This document shows, in pieces, positions 25,618-35,547 of a DNA stretch of 64,000 nt (position 1 is its first letter; each line of letters begins with the position of its first letter). The stretch is from Aquimarina megaterium XH134 (lineage in GTDB: Bacteria; Bacteroidota; Bacteroidia; Flavobacteriales; Flavobacteriaceae): the NCBI RefSeq assembly GCF_000520975.1, contig NZ_JACB01000013.1, forward strand, positions 1 to 64,000. The letters are read 5' to 3'. The position numbers and the translations under genes were made by a program. Under the pieces are notes generated by a model that was not told where the DNA came from, ran no database searches, and saw only the letters and a program-made list of their open reading frames with translations.

Positions 25618-25798
25618 GATATATATTTAATTTTGATTAATATCTAAATGTACCAAATTAGCAGTGTTATTTTTTAGAGATCGAATTAATTAACTAAAAA
25701 TTTAACTATGCAGGTATTAACCAATTAAATAAAACAGTGGTTTTTACTTAAAGTATTCTAACAATCATACCCCAAGAATCATTTGATATTACTATTGA

Positions 25799-26524
25799 TT
25801 ACTTGAATAAAATAACTAACCCTCCAATTGCTGTCATAATTAAAATAAATTTTCGGTATTGGTGATCTTTAAATTGTTTTACTACTTTAAGTCCAATAAT
25901 GAATCCCAATATAACTCCCGGAATCAAATATAAATCCACAGTTAACGACTGAATAGTTATGGTATCCCAACTAAAAATATGAAAAGGTAGTTTAAACAGG
26001 TTAATGATAAAAAAAAGCCAGGCTGCAGTGCCGATAAACTCATTTTTTGGTATTCGGGTTGCCATAAAAAAGATATTGGTAAATGCTCCTGCCAGATTTC
26101 CAATCATTGTAGTGAAACCTGCTGCAAATCCAGTAGTGCCAATAAACCAAAGCTTATTAGGAATGTTTTTTTTGTCGTATCGTTCCCAAAAAAACATGAT
26201 GATAACGCTGATAATGATAATGACTGCCATTCCTTTCTTAAATATATATTCGGGAAGATCTTTTCCTACGAAAACAGCTATTAGAACTCCACCGATCATC
26301 CATGGGAGCAATTGGAAGAGATATTTCCAACGGACATGTCGATTATAATAGAGTACAGCCAAAACGTCTGCAAAAATTAAAAGAGGCAGTAGTATTCCTG
26401 TAGATGCTTTTGCACCATGTGCCAATGCCATTAGAGTTACAACCACAATCCCTATTCCTTTGAGCCCTGATTTAGATATACCTAATATAAAAGCAGCGGT
26501 AAAGGGAATAAGGTAAGATGTCAT
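25799..26524 (-). CDS. TauE/SafE family sulfite exporter-like permease
   Basis: 241 residues, seven to eight membrane segments. The family is suggested by FTAAFILGISKSGLKGIGIV at the start, internal two-fold similarity, and the middle TTGFAAGFTTMIGNLAGAFTNIF segment. TauE/SafE proteins move sulfite, sulfoacetate or other organic anions across the inner membrane. It is 9 bp downstream of the M1 peptidase gene and likely on its transcript, though the functional link is unclear. Confidence 0.85.
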   Translation of the reverse strand: MTSYLIPFTAAFILGISKSGLKGIGIVVVTLMALAHGAKASTGILLPLLIFADVLAVLYYNRHVRWKYLFQLLPWMIGGVLIAVFVGKDLPEYIFKKGMAVIIIISVIIMFFWERYDKKNIPNKLWFIGTTGFAAGFTTMIGNLAGAFTNIFFMATRIPKNEFIGTAAWLFFIINLFKLPFHIFSWDTITIQSLTVDLYLIPGVILGFIIGLKVVKQFKDHQYRKFILIMTAIGGLVILFK

Positions 26525-26533
26525 TTTATAATA

Positions 26534-28156
26534 CTATAGTTCTTTTACATTTACGTAAAAATTGGGATCTACAGTAAGCTTATTTCCTTTAACATCTTTT
26601 GTTTGCCAATTAGCATTAGGCTGTATCCATTCTGGATTACCATCTATAAAGAGACGTACAGGCATATCAAATTTATCTACGATATTGTTATAACGATATT
26701 TTAATTTGCCGTCTTTAAAATTATATTCGAGAACAGGTATTTTTATAGTTCTTAGATATTGATCAAAAAACTGAGTTAAATCGATGTTGGTTTCTTTGCT
26801 AATATAATCTTCTATCTGCTTTGTTGTGACTGTTTTATGATAAAATGTAGAATTAAGCCCTCTAAGGACGGACCTCCATTTTTCATCATCTTCTATAAGT
26901 TGCCTAAGTGTGTGTAACATGTTTGATCCCTTAAGGTACATATCACTTGACCCTTCATTATTTACGTTATATGTACCTATAATTGGAGAATCATTTTGTA
27001 TTTTTTTTCTGGTACCTATTACATATTCTGCAGCGGCCTTTTTTCCATAATGATAATCAAGAAAAAGACTTTCAGAATATGCTGTAAAACCTTCATGAAT
27101 CCACATATCTGCAGCATCCTTATAGGTGATGTTATTAGCAAACCATTCATGACCAGATTCGTGAATAATAATAAAATCAAATTTCAATCCCCATCCTGAC
27201 CCAGAAAGGTCATTACCAAGATATCCATTTATATATTTGTTTCCATAAGTGACAGAGCTTTGATGTTCCATCCCCAGATAAGGTACTTCAACCAGTTTAA
27301 AACTATCTTCATAAAATGGGTAAGGACCAAACCAATGTTCAAAGGCTTTCATCATCTTTGGGGCATCTTTAAATTGTTTTTTTGCTTTTTCCAGATTGTC
27401 TCTTAATACATAATAATCCATATCGAGTTTACCTTTTTCACCTTCATATTGTTCTCCAAAATGCACATAATCTCCGATATTGATATTTACACCATAGTTA
27501 TTGATTGGATTACTTACGAACCAATGATATGTTTTGGTATCATTGTCATGTTTTTCTGTTTTACGCAATCGACCATTAGATACATTCATAAGGGTAGATG
27601 GTACATTAACACTAATTAGTAAACTATCTACTTCATCATACATATGATCTTTGTTGGGCCACCAAACGCTGGCTCCTAATCCCTGGCATGAGGAAGCTAC
27701 AAAATGTTTCCCATTTTGATCTTTTTTCCATGAAATGCCACCATCCCATGGTGCCCGAACGGCTTCACGAGGCTTACCGCTATAGTATACTTCTATTGCA
27801 TTTTTGCTATTTTCTTTTTGTGCTGTTGATAGTGTTATAAAATGAGCATTTCCTTCAGATGTTACCTGTAACGGTTTATTATTCTGAAGTACTTTTTCTA
27901 TTTTTAAAGGTGGTTGCAGATCGATTTGCATTACGTTATGCTCTTTCAACACTTTATAATGAATTGTATTTTTTCCTGAAATAGTTTTTTTATCCGGATC
28001 TACAGCAATATCAAGATGGTAATAGGTTAAATCCCACCAAGCCCTTTCTGGAGTTATTGATCCTCGTAATGAATCTTGCCTGGTAAATTGTGATTCTTGC
28101 GCAGATAGTAGCGTAAGGCTTAAAATGCTAAAGACTATAGTATAGAATGTTTTCAT
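26534..28156 (-). CDS. M1 family metallo-aminopeptidase, exported
   Basis: 540 residues; shorter than full M1 enzymes because the large C-terminal helical domain is absent, as in several bacterial members. Signal peptide 1-20. The N-terminal beta domain (about 40-230) precedes the catalytic part: GMEHQS (295-300, the GxMEN equivalent), HESGHEW (332-338) and the third zinc ligand Glu355 in IHEGFTAYSE. It likely removes N-terminal residues from peptides in the periplasm. Confidence 0.92.
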   Translation of the reverse strand: MKTFYTIVFSILSLTLLSAQESQFTRQDSLRGSITPERAWWDLTYYHLDIAVDPDKKTISGKNTIHYKVLKEHNVMQIDLQPPLKIEKVLQNNKPLQVTSEGNAHFITLSTAQKENSKNAIEVYYSGKPREAVRAPWDGGISWKKDQNGKHFVASSCQGLGASVWWPNKDHMYDEVDSLLISVNVPSTLMNVSNGRLRKTEKHDNDTKTYHWFVSNPINNYGVNINIGDYVHFGEQYEGEKGKLDMDYYVLRDNLEKAKKQFKDAPKMMKAFEHWFGPYPFYEDSFKLVEVPYLGMEHQSSVTYGNKYINGYLGNDLSGSGWGLKFDFIIIHESGHEWFANNITYKDAADMWIHEGFTAYSESLFLDYHYGKKAAAEYVIGTRKKIQNDSPIIGTYNVNNEGSSDMYLKGSNMLHTLRQLIEDDEKWRSVLRGLNSTFYHKTVTTKQIEDYISKETNIDLTQFFDQYLRTIKIPVLEYNFKDGKLKYRYNNIVDKFDMPVRLFIDGNPEWIQPNANWQTKDVKGNKLTVDPNFYVNVKEL

Positions 28157-28275
28157 CTATGGTATGTTTATTTCTCGATAATTATACTTAATGTCTAACC
28201 GTTGGATCAGTAGAATTCGCATAATAATCAATTTTGTATTAGTTTCGAAATTATTAGCAGACTCTTTTCTGTACT

Positions 28276-29613
28276 TTATCTAAAAGTTTCTGATGGAAAT
28301 ACAACTGGACTCTCATGACCGTTTTTTCCGACAGTGGCTATTCCGAAGAAGAAATTGTCAATAACAATGCCATCTAAAACAAAATTGTCTACATTTCCTA
28401 CAAAACGGCTATGATCCCAGGTGGGAGAAGTCGTATCTCGCCAGTATATTTTGTAACCTTTGATGTTAGGGTCATTGGTTTTTTTCCATTTAAATTTTGC
28501 TGAAGGCTCTACAATACCACCTATTTTTACTTCGGATGGGGCAGGAGGAGCCCACGCAATACTTGCTAAATTTATAGCATTAACTGCGGTGAGTTTTGCA
28601 GCATAGTCAAAATTAACATGTTCTACAACATCTCCGTATTTGATTCCGTTTTCCTCACGAATGTTTTGATGTTGTTGTGTGTAATTTTCATGCGCTTCCA
28701 TAATTCGAATTCCGGCGTAGCCTAAATCATTAAATGGTCTGTGATGCCCACCACGACCAAAACGATCTAATCGATAAATCATCATTGGGTTCATTTCTGG
28801 CATATAAGTTTTTACATTTTTATGGATATATCTGGCCAATTGACGTGAAATTCCATCAACTTCTCCACCATAAAAACGTCTACGTCTTACTGTTTTTTCG
28901 TCATCTGTAAGATTGGTAGGTTCAGAAAATATTCTAAAAGCTCGATTATCAATAACTCCGTCTACTCCTTTAATATTTCCAATCATATCATTATTAAGGA
29001 TTCCTATAATATCCCAGCCTTTGTTTTTAGCGTATTTTGCTAATCCACCACCACCAAAGAGACCTTGTTCTTCTCCAGACAATCCAACATAAATAATACT
29101 GTTCTCAAAAGTGTATTTTGATAATACCCGTGCGGCTTCAATGGTTCCTGCCATTCCGCTGGCATTATCATTAGCACCAGGAGCATCGGTAGTAAAATCC
29201 ATAGTATCACTGGCTCTAGAATCGATATCTCCACTCATAATAATATAGCGATTAGGATATTTTGTTCCTTTTTGTATAGCTACTACATTTACAACCCAGG
29301 CATCATGAGGTACTCTAGATCCCATATCTTTAGTAACAAAATCTTTTTGATAAAATACATCTAAACAGTTTTTACAATCGGTAGAGATTTTCTCAAATTC
29401 TGTTTTGATCCACCTTCGGGCTGCTCCAATACCTCGTGTTTGAGAAATAGTATCACTAAATGTATTACGAGTTCCGAAATTTGCTAATTTTTTGATATCG
29501 GTTTCAATCCTATCTGCAGAGACTGCATTAATGATATCATAAATACGTTGATCTGTTTGTGCGGTTAAAATGGTAGATAATACAAGTAGGGTAGCGGTAA
29601 AAAATGTTTTCAT
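28276..29613 (-). CDS. M28 family metallopeptidase with fibronectin type III-like C-terminus
   Basis: 445 residues. Signal peptide 1-19. The M28 core shows DAPGANDNASG (143-153, Asp149), SGEEQGLFG (Glu181/Glu182) and NNDMIGN, with a late His in the GHHRPFNDLGYAGIRIMEAHENY region. The position of the first zinc His (normally GHxD) reads SGDIDSR (127-133), so Asp129 replaces His; this variant may still bind metal. Residues about 355-445 form a fibronectin III-like domain (PPAPSEVKIGGIVEPSAKF ... YKIYWRDT). Substrate not known; probably a periplasmic aminopeptidase. Confidence 0.88.
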   Translation of the reverse strand: MKTFFTATLLVLSTILTAQTDQRIYDIINAVSADRIETDIKKLANFGTRNTFSDTISQTRGIGAARRWIKTEFEKISTDCKNCLDVFYQKDFVTKDMGSRVPHDAWVVNVVAIQKGTKYPNRYIIMSGDIDSRASDTMDFTTDAPGANDNASGMAGTIEAARVLSKYTFENSIIYVGLSGEEQGLFGGGGLAKYAKNKGWDIIGILNNDMIGNIKGVDGVIDNRAFRIFSEPTNLTDDEKTVRRRRFYGGEVDGISRQLARYIHKNVKTYMPEMNPMMIYRLDRFGRGGHHRPFNDLGYAGIRIMEAHENYTQQHQNIREENGIKYGDVVEHVNFDYAAKLTAVNAINLASIAWAPPAPSEVKIGGIVEPSAKFKWKKTNDPNIKGYKIYWRDTTSPTWDHSRFVGNVDNFVLDGIVIDNFFFGIATVGKNGHESPVVFPSETFR

Positions 29614-29693
29614 TTGTGTGAATTTGATCGCCTAATTTAAAGAAAAGAGCCAAGTAATGATGATCTCTTAACAAATTTATAAGATGATAAGAA

Positions 29694-31424
29694 TTATCTT
29701 AAAAAAGTAACTTTTGAAATTTTACCATCTATTATTTCATAAATTGCTATAACACTTGAATATTTTTCTCCAAACCTTACATATTCTTGATCCACAACTT
29801 TATTACCTAATACAATGCGATTTTTAATTTCGCAATATAGATTTGGCACACGTTGAAACATACTTTTAAATCTTTCCCGCATTTGATCTTTCCCATCTAT
29901 TGAAATTTCTTCGGGAAAATTATAAACTTTAATATTTTCCGAATATGTATCCATAAATGCATCTATATTCCTTGCATTATATGCATTTACTTGCCGTTGT
30001 ACGATTTGTTCTGGTGTCTCTTTAATTAAATCTGAAATTCCTATTATTTTACCGCCTTTAATTACTTCCTCGATTGAATTTAGGTTCTTAAGATTGTCTA
30101 ATGGGTTGTCTTTTAGAATAACTAAATCTGCTATTTTTCCTTTCATAATAGTACCAAGCTGATTGTCTAAACCAAAACCTTTTGCAGCATTTATAGTAGA
30201 AGCTCTTAAAATATCTAAATTACTGATGCCAGATTTCTTCATAGCTTCGATTTCTTGTATATAAGAAGAAGCGTGAATAGTTCCTATATTTCCCGCATCT
30301 GTTCCTGTAGCTATATTTATATCGTTTTCGGTTAATCTTTTCAGATTATGAAACAGAATTTTATCTTTTGTAGCAGATCGTTCCAGATATGCTTTTTCAT
30401 TATCTCTTAGGTTCTTAAGTTCTTTAGGAATATTTTCATCAGAGAATTTCTTTACATCTGTTAATGAACGATATACAGTGGGATTTGCAAAGGCAAGATC
30501 TTGATAATGGTTGTCAGGCTTACCTAAAAAAGATTTCCCATAATTTTTAGAAACTAATAATGTAGGAATATATGTAACATTATTCTTTTTTAGCAATTCG
30601 ATAAACTCGTTGTCTATTAAAGTATCTGTCACACTATGAACCAATATATTCGCACCTGCTTTTACTGCTAATTTTGCTGTATTTAATTGAGTGGCATGTA
30701 CTGTAAGTTTTAGATTGTTTTTATGTGTTAATTGAGCAATATGCTCTACAATAGGATATGTTTTTTCTGCTGGGATGTTTTTTGTAGCGATGTACCAAAT
30801 CTTAATGAAATCAGGCTTATATGGAAGCATTTTATTAAAAAGGGTAGTAGCTTGTTCTTTGGTAGTGATTTTTTCAATAGGAATGTCCTCGAGTTCAGAA
30901 AAGGCCTTAGGTTGGTAGGGAGAAAAGAGAGGGCCGGTAACATAAACATTTGGAGAAATATTATTTTGGGATACGCTGTCTCTGATTATAAAATTGGAGA
31001 ACGGCCCACCAACATCCATAACAGATGTAATACCTAACCTTAAATATCTTTTAAAAGTATCAGGGACTATTTTTTTTGCAAATTCTATTTCATCTTCATA
31101 CGGCACTATGTGCTTTAGATCTATAGCATCGGGACGGGTATATAAACTTCCCGTTTGGAAAAAATGAATATGAGAATCAATCATACCGGGAATGACAAAT
31201 TTATCGGTACCATTAATGACTCTGGTATTTTCTTTTGAGACGATTTTTTTAGAAGAAATAGATATTATCTTTTGACCTTCTATTACTATATTTTGCTGTT
31301 TTTTGATCTTCCCAGTTTCAACATCAATTATATTAATGTTTTCTATAATTATTGATTGAGCTATACTAAAAGCTGGATTAATAATTATAAATAAAATTAT
31401 TAAGGTTACTATTTTTTTCATCAT
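29694..31424 (-). CDS. Exported amidohydrolase with C-terminal SnoaL-like domain
   Basis: 576 residues. Signal peptide 1-23. The amidohydrolase TIM barrel (about 25-460) has the metal-binding HxH (DSHIHFF, His85/His87), further His in LTVHATQ and ILVHSVTD, and the Asp of TGTDAGN; it resembles imidazolonepropionase-like or prolidase-like secreted enzymes. Residues about 465-576 are an added SnoaL/NTF2-like domain (QVNAYNARNIDAFMDTY ... CEIKNRIVLGNKVVDQEYV) nearly repeated twice in the next gene upstream (31447-32976). It lies 22 bp after that gene and is co-transcribed. Confidence 0.88.
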   Translation of the reverse strand: MMKKIVTLIILFIIINPAFSIAQSIIIENINIIDVETGKIKKQQNIVIEGQKIISISSKKIVSKENTRVINGTDKFVIPGMIDSHIHFFQTGSLYTRPDAIDLKHIVPYEDEIEFAKKIVPDTFKRYLRLGITSVMDVGGPFSNFIIRDSVSQNNISPNVYVTGPLFSPYQPKAFSELEDIPIEKITTKEQATTLFNKMLPYKPDFIKIWYIATKNIPAEKTYPIVEHIAQLTHKNNLKLTVHATQLNTAKLAVKAGANILVHSVTDTLIDNEFIELLKKNNVTYIPTLLVSKNYGKSFLGKPDNHYQDLAFANPTVYRSLTDVKKFSDENIPKELKNLRDNEKAYLERSATKDKILFHNLKRLTENDINIATGTDAGNIGTIHASSYIQEIEAMKKSGISNLDILRASTINAAKGFGLDNQLGTIMKGKIADLVILKDNPLDNLKNLNSIEEVIKGGKIIGISDLIKETPEQIVQRQVNAYNARNIDAFMDTYSENIKVYNFPEEISIDGKDQMRERFKSMFQRVPNLYCEIKNRIVLGNKVVDQEYVRFGEKYSSVIAIYEIIDGKISKVTFLR

Positions 31425-31446
31425 TTAGTTTGTGTAATTATTTACA

Positions 31447-32976
31447 TCACTGAATAAAAACAACTTTGGCTATTTTCTTATTTTTTACTTCATAAATGGC
31501 AACAGCACTATAATGTTGTTTATTAATGGTAAGAAACTCTTCATCAATAACAACATTACCCATAACAATCCTGTTTTTGACTTTACAATTAAGATCAGGT
31601 GTGTTGTTAAAGAAATCGGCATATCCTTCTTTGATTTTTTTATGACCCTCATATAAGAATTTATAAGGGAAATTGTAGACTTTTATATCTTCGGTATATG
31701 TAGCAACAAAAGCATCAATATCTCTTGTATTGTATGCATCGAGTTGTTCATCAATAATGTTTAGAGTACTTTTTTCAATAGTATTATCATATTGAGGTCT
31801 AATAAAAGTCACCTTTGCAATCTTTCCGTTTTTAATTTCATATATAGAAATGACCCTTACTTTTCGATCACTATAAGTAACATATTCTTCGTCGATTACT
31901 TTATTGCCCAGTACAATACGATGTTTTATTTCACAAAAAAGATTAGGTTCATTCTTAAATTTTTTTGCATAATATGGACGCATAGCTTCTTTGCCTTTAT
32001 ATCGAACTGTATTTGGATAGTCATAAATTAATACATTGTCATTATATGTAGCTAAAAAAGCATCTATGTCTCTGGCATTATAGGCGTCTAATTGTTTTTG
32101 AACAATATGTTCTGGAGATACATCTGATACTACAGCGAGCATGTTTCCGGTAGTATTTGTTGCTATTCTGGAAATATTACCAACTTCTTTATTCATAAAA
32201 GTATAAAAGATGTTCCAGCCAGAATCTGTTTTTGGATTAAACTTAAAAATCTGATTTTGTTTTCCCATCAGGATAGTGCCATCTGGTAACCAACACATAT
32301 CTTCGGATCCTGATATTGTATTTATGATTTTTTTGGTAGCTCCCGTTATAGGGTCAATCGATCTAATTTCCCAATTTTTATTTTCTTTACTGATATAACT
32401 GATTAGGTTTGAATTTGGCATTTTATGCAACGATCTTCCTACTTTTTTTTGAAAAGTATGATTGATATTCTCTTTTATATTGGATATGACCAATGACATA
32501 GCATTATCTTCGAGCACAGATGAAACCAATATGTCTTGATTAAACCAGGTATGATACCCCACTTTAAGCCCTTCTAATAGAACTTTAGACTCCCCGGTTT
32601 TATAGTTATAACGATACAAGAGTTGTTTACCATCTTGATCAAGACGAATAGAAGAAATTTCATTTTCCCCTGGGATTTTAGTAGGGGAGTATTCACTACC
32701 ATTTTTGGTTTCTGTAATCCAATCTACTTTAGCTTTTTTACTGTCATATACAGCTATGTCTGTTTGTTTATTACGGGTAGAGGAAAACAAAACCATGGTA
32801 TCATTAAAGATAGAAGGTTGATTATCATATCCTTTGTTGTTAGATATGTTTCTTTGGTTGTTAAGTTTTATTGTTTCTCCTTTTTTGATGATATCAAAAA
32901 GATATACCTCGGTGTCGGTTTGTGAGAAAGTAGGAATTGCAGCGAGTAATACTAAAAGAACAATTATGTGCTTCAT
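31447..32976 (-). CDS. Exported TolB-like propeller protein with two tandem SnoaL-like domains
   Basis: 509 residues. Signal peptide 1-18. Residues about 25-285 contain repeated propeller blades (DNQPSIFNDTMVLFSSTRNKQTDIAVYD, CWLPDGTILMG). Residues about 290-395 and 398-509 are two SnoaL-like copies (QLDAYNARDIDAFLATY and QLDAYNTRDIDAFVATY), very like the C-terminus of the downstream amidohydrolase. SnoaL/NTF2 domains bind or isomerise small hydrophobic ligands; no catalytic pair is assigned here. It is the first gene of the two-gene unit. Confidence 0.8.
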   Translation of the reverse strand: MKHIIVLLVLLAAIPTFSQTDTEVYLFDIIKKGETIKLNNQRNISNNKGYDNQPSIFNDTMVLFSSTRNKQTDIAVYDSKKAKVDWITETKNGSEYSPTKIPGENEISSIRLDQDGKQLLYRYNYKTGESKVLLEGLKVGYHTWFNQDILVSSVLEDNAMSLVISNIKENINHTFQKKVGRSLHKMPNSNLISYISKENKNWEIRSIDPITGATKKIINTISGSEDMCWLPDGTILMGKQNQIFKFNPKTDSGWNIFYTFMNKEVGNISRIATNTTGNMLAVVSDVSPEHIVQKQLDAYNARDIDAFLATYNDNVLIYDYPNTVRYKGKEAMRPYYAKKFKNEPNLFCEIKHRIVLGNKVIDEEYVTYSDRKVRVISIYEIKNGKIAKVTFIRPQYDNTIEKSTLNIIDEQLDAYNTRDIDAFVATYTEDIKVYNFPYKFLYEGHKKIKEGYADFFNNTPDLNCKVKNRIVMGNVVIDEEFLTINKQHYSAVAIYEVKNKKIAKVVFIQ

Positions 32977-33182
32977 TGTTTTTGTTTTCTAAAATACATT
33001 GAAATATTGACGTTATTCTTAAGTAAATGTTAATGAACGCATTTATACTTTTTCAATTTGCTAAAAAAAATGTTGTTTTCGCTTTTTTCTTTCTGTAGCT
33101 CTTCCTATGCAACTCAATCCAGAGTGGCTGGACACAACATAGCTAAAACACAATTAGCTTTTACTTAAAACTAAAATTAATC

Positions 33183-33212
33183 AAAAAACCCAGAGCTAAT
33201 GCTCCGGGTTTT
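33183..33212 (-). terminator. Intrinsic terminator of the SusC/SusD operon
   Basis: AAAACCCAGAGC (33185-33196) and GCTCCGGGTTTT (33201-33212) form a 12-bp stem with one mismatch and a 4-nt loop, followed by TTTTTTGA on the minus strand. It lies 64 bases past the DUF4302 stop. Confidence 0.85.
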
Positions 33213-33275
33213 CGAAAGTTGAGTTAGAAAGGCTATTGAGGGAACAATAGTCAATTGTGTATACTGTTAATAAGA

Positions 33276-34613
33276 TTAGATTCCATACACGGAGAATCTA
33301 AAATTGGGGAAATTTACACTTGTAAGTTGAAATGATGGATTTGAAGCAAAAGTACTTTCATCGGTTTCTTGTATGTACCATCCTCCTGCATCGATTAGCA
33401 AAAGAAGTACACTTACTACATCATCAACAGGATCTGTAGCACCAAGATACGTAAGAGTAAGTTTTTCTCCTGGGGTTTTTGTAAAATTAAAGGCAGCAGT
33501 TAGTGGTCCGTTAGGCCCAGAAACTCCTCTAAACTCTATACCATGTACACCTGGACCAAATCGATTCATTCTAATATCTAAACCGAACGCGTTAATACTT
33601 TTAACCAGATTTAAAAAGTCGGGAGAAGTTCGCTGAAGGTAAAATCGCGAAGTATCATCAAAATATAAATATCTTGGAAACCTTGTGTCAAAAGCATCTA
33701 CATCGGTAGAGAATAATGAAGGAAGTGGTCCTGTAGCAACAGGAGCCAAATCATAACCAATAACAGTGTTTAATCCACCATCTGTAGAAACAAAAGTATT
33801 GGTAGTTTCATCAAAAGTAAAGATAGAAATATCTGAACCATTTACCTGTAAAGCAGTTCCGAAATTAAATCCAACATCTGTACCAGCTATAGGGTAATTC
33901 GTAGATGTTATATTTCCTGTTGATTGATCAAAAGTTGTAATTACTCCAACTCTAGCAGATTCTGCATAAGCAAATGTACCTTGAAATAAAGGAGGATCTG
34001 TAGGTGCTGCATTAGGATCGGTAACAATTATATTTCTAAGGAAACGGTTACTGTCATGGCCTATAGCAATCTCTTCATAAGAATCTCTCGCATTTGTAAC
34101 TCGATCTTTTTCTCCTTGGGTTGCTTTTTCAAAAACAAGTATAGTGATATCGTCTTCATCGGTATCGGTTTTACTTCTAAACTCGATTCGATCTGCTTCA
34201 ACTTTTTGGAATATAAATTCGAATTCTGCTTTTAAATTAAAACCATTGATTTCGAAAAGGTTATGAAAAGTAGAGTAATTTTCAAATACTAATTCTGGAA
34301 AATGAGCTTTTCCTACTCTATAAGTTGTTTCAAGATCTTGTGCTCCCAGAGCGTGATCAGAAACAATTTCTACAGTATTATCTGCATTAAAATCTAAGAA
34401 GATGTTATAAAAACCTACACTGTTATTGGGTTGGTAAACAAGTTTCCATCCAAATTCTGCATCAGTAAGTGTTTTTTTATAACCTTTTAAAAGAGCATCA
34501 ACACGGCTATCAACGTTTTGATCAAATAACGGTTCTACTTCATTATCGGTACTACAGGCCATAAAACCCAGAGTAATCAATAGTAATGTATATATTTTTA
34601 TGTTTTTTAACAT
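33276..34613 (-). CDS. DUF4302-type lipoprotein
   Basis: 445 residues. Lipobox FMAC (Cys20) and the start SRVDALLKGYKKTLTDAEFGWKLVYQPN are characteristic of DUF4302 lipoproteins that accompany SusC/SusD loci. The rest is beta-rich (DETTNTFVSTDGGLNTVIGY, DAFDTRFPRYLYFDDTSRFYL). It is probably a surface substrate-binding accessory protein. Last gene of the operon, 17 bp after the metallohydrolase gene. Confidence 0.88.
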   Translation of the reverse strand: MLKNIKIYTLLLITLGFMACSTDNEVEPLFDQNVDSRVDALLKGYKKTLTDAEFGWKLVYQPNNSVGFYNIFLDFNADNTVEIVSDHALGAQDLETTYRVGKAHFPELVFENYSTFHNLFEINGFNLKAEFEFIFQKVEADRIEFRSKTDTDEDDITILVFEKATQGEKDRVTNARDSYEEIAIGHDSNRFLRNIIVTDPNAAPTDPPLFQGTFAYAESARVGVITTFDQSTGNITSTNYPIAGTDVGFNFGTALQVNGSDISIFTFDETTNTFVSTDGGLNTVIGYDLAPVATGPLPSLFSTDVDAFDTRFPRYLYFDDTSRFYLQRTSPDFLNLVKSINAFGLDIRMNRFGPGVHGIEFRGVSGPNGPLTAAFNFTKTPGEKLTLTYLGATDPVDDVVSVLLLLIDAGGWYIQETDESTFASNPSFQLTSVNFPNFRFSVYGI

Positions 34614-34630
34614 GTCGTTCTAATGTTTAA

Positions 34631-35536
34631 TTAGTTAATACTGTTTAAAAATTCGTCTCTTACTGTTAAAAGATCGATTCCTACATCTTCTTTCATGTAT
34701 TTTACTACAGCATCATATTTTTGTTGAATACGAGCTTTACCCGTATTTATTTCGGCACAATTTGCAGGAGCTCCAGCAGCTGAACAATCTATTGGTGTAA
34801 GATATGTATCTGCAAACTCAGCAGGGTCTGTAGTAACAATACGAGCTATGATTTCTGCAAAATCTTCTCCAACAGCAGAAGTACCATAAGGAGTTACCAT
34901 ACCTCTTATAATTGCACTTTCTTGAGTCTCCGATGTCCATGTACCCTGCGATGTATAATCATCACTCGAGATTTTGAAAAAGGATTCTACATCAAAGTTG
35001 AAATTCTGATCTACTATATGAGCAAACTCATGATGAAGAGTTCTAAAAGTTTGCACAATCCATGCAGTATTACCTGGGGCATACTCATTAGCTTGTGTAA
35101 GTGTTACTCTTACTCCGGCATCTGCAACTCCAAGTGTGATTGTACCATCACCATTGAATAGAGGAGAACCTATTAATACAATTTCTGCAGGGAAATATTT
35201 TTTTAAGAAATCTTCTCCCTGATCCGAAGCTTTGTTATAAGGTTCTATCCATGCTTGTTTGATTAATTCGGCAATGGGTTGTACAACATCTCTACGTGGT
35301 GGTACAGCAGATTTTGTAGGATCTATATATCGATCTACAAACTTATATATTACATCACACCCGTAAGGATCTCTAAACTCTTGTTTAAGGAATATATCAA
35401 GTGGATCTGTTGATTCAGCCTCTCCCTCAAAAATAGTTGTTGGTTGTAATGTTTCTTCTCTATCACATCCAGATATTACTACTAAACCTAGGATGATAAA
35501 TAATATTTGTTTTATTAAAATTTTTGATGTTTTCAT
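34631..35536 (-). CDS. Substrate import-associated zinc metallohydrolase lipoprotein
   Basis: 301 residues. Lipobox VISGC (Cys24). The zinc motif HEFAH is at 169-173, with Glu in GEDFAEIIAR as a possible third ligand. This HExxH lipoprotein family is typically found beside SusC/SusD pairs. It is likely surface-exposed and may cleave the protein or peptide to be imported. It sits between the SusD-like gene (11 bp) and the DUF4302 gene (17 bp). Confidence 0.9.
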   Translation of the reverse strand: MKTSKILIKQILFIILGLVVISGCDREETLQPTTIFEGEAESTDPLDIFLKQEFRDPYGCDVIYKFVDRYIDPTKSAVPPRRDVVQPIAELIKQAWIEPYNKASDQGEDFLKKYFPAEIVLIGSPLFNGDGTITLGVADAGVRVTLTQANEYAPGNTAWIVQTFRTLHHEFAHIVDQNFNFDVESFFKISSDDYTSQGTWTSETQESAIIRGMVTPYGTSAVGEDFAEIIARIVTTDPAEFADTYLTPIDCSAAGAPANCAEINTGKARIQQKYDAVVKYMKEDVGIDLLTVRDEFLNSIN

Positions 35537-35547
35537 AATTAATATTT

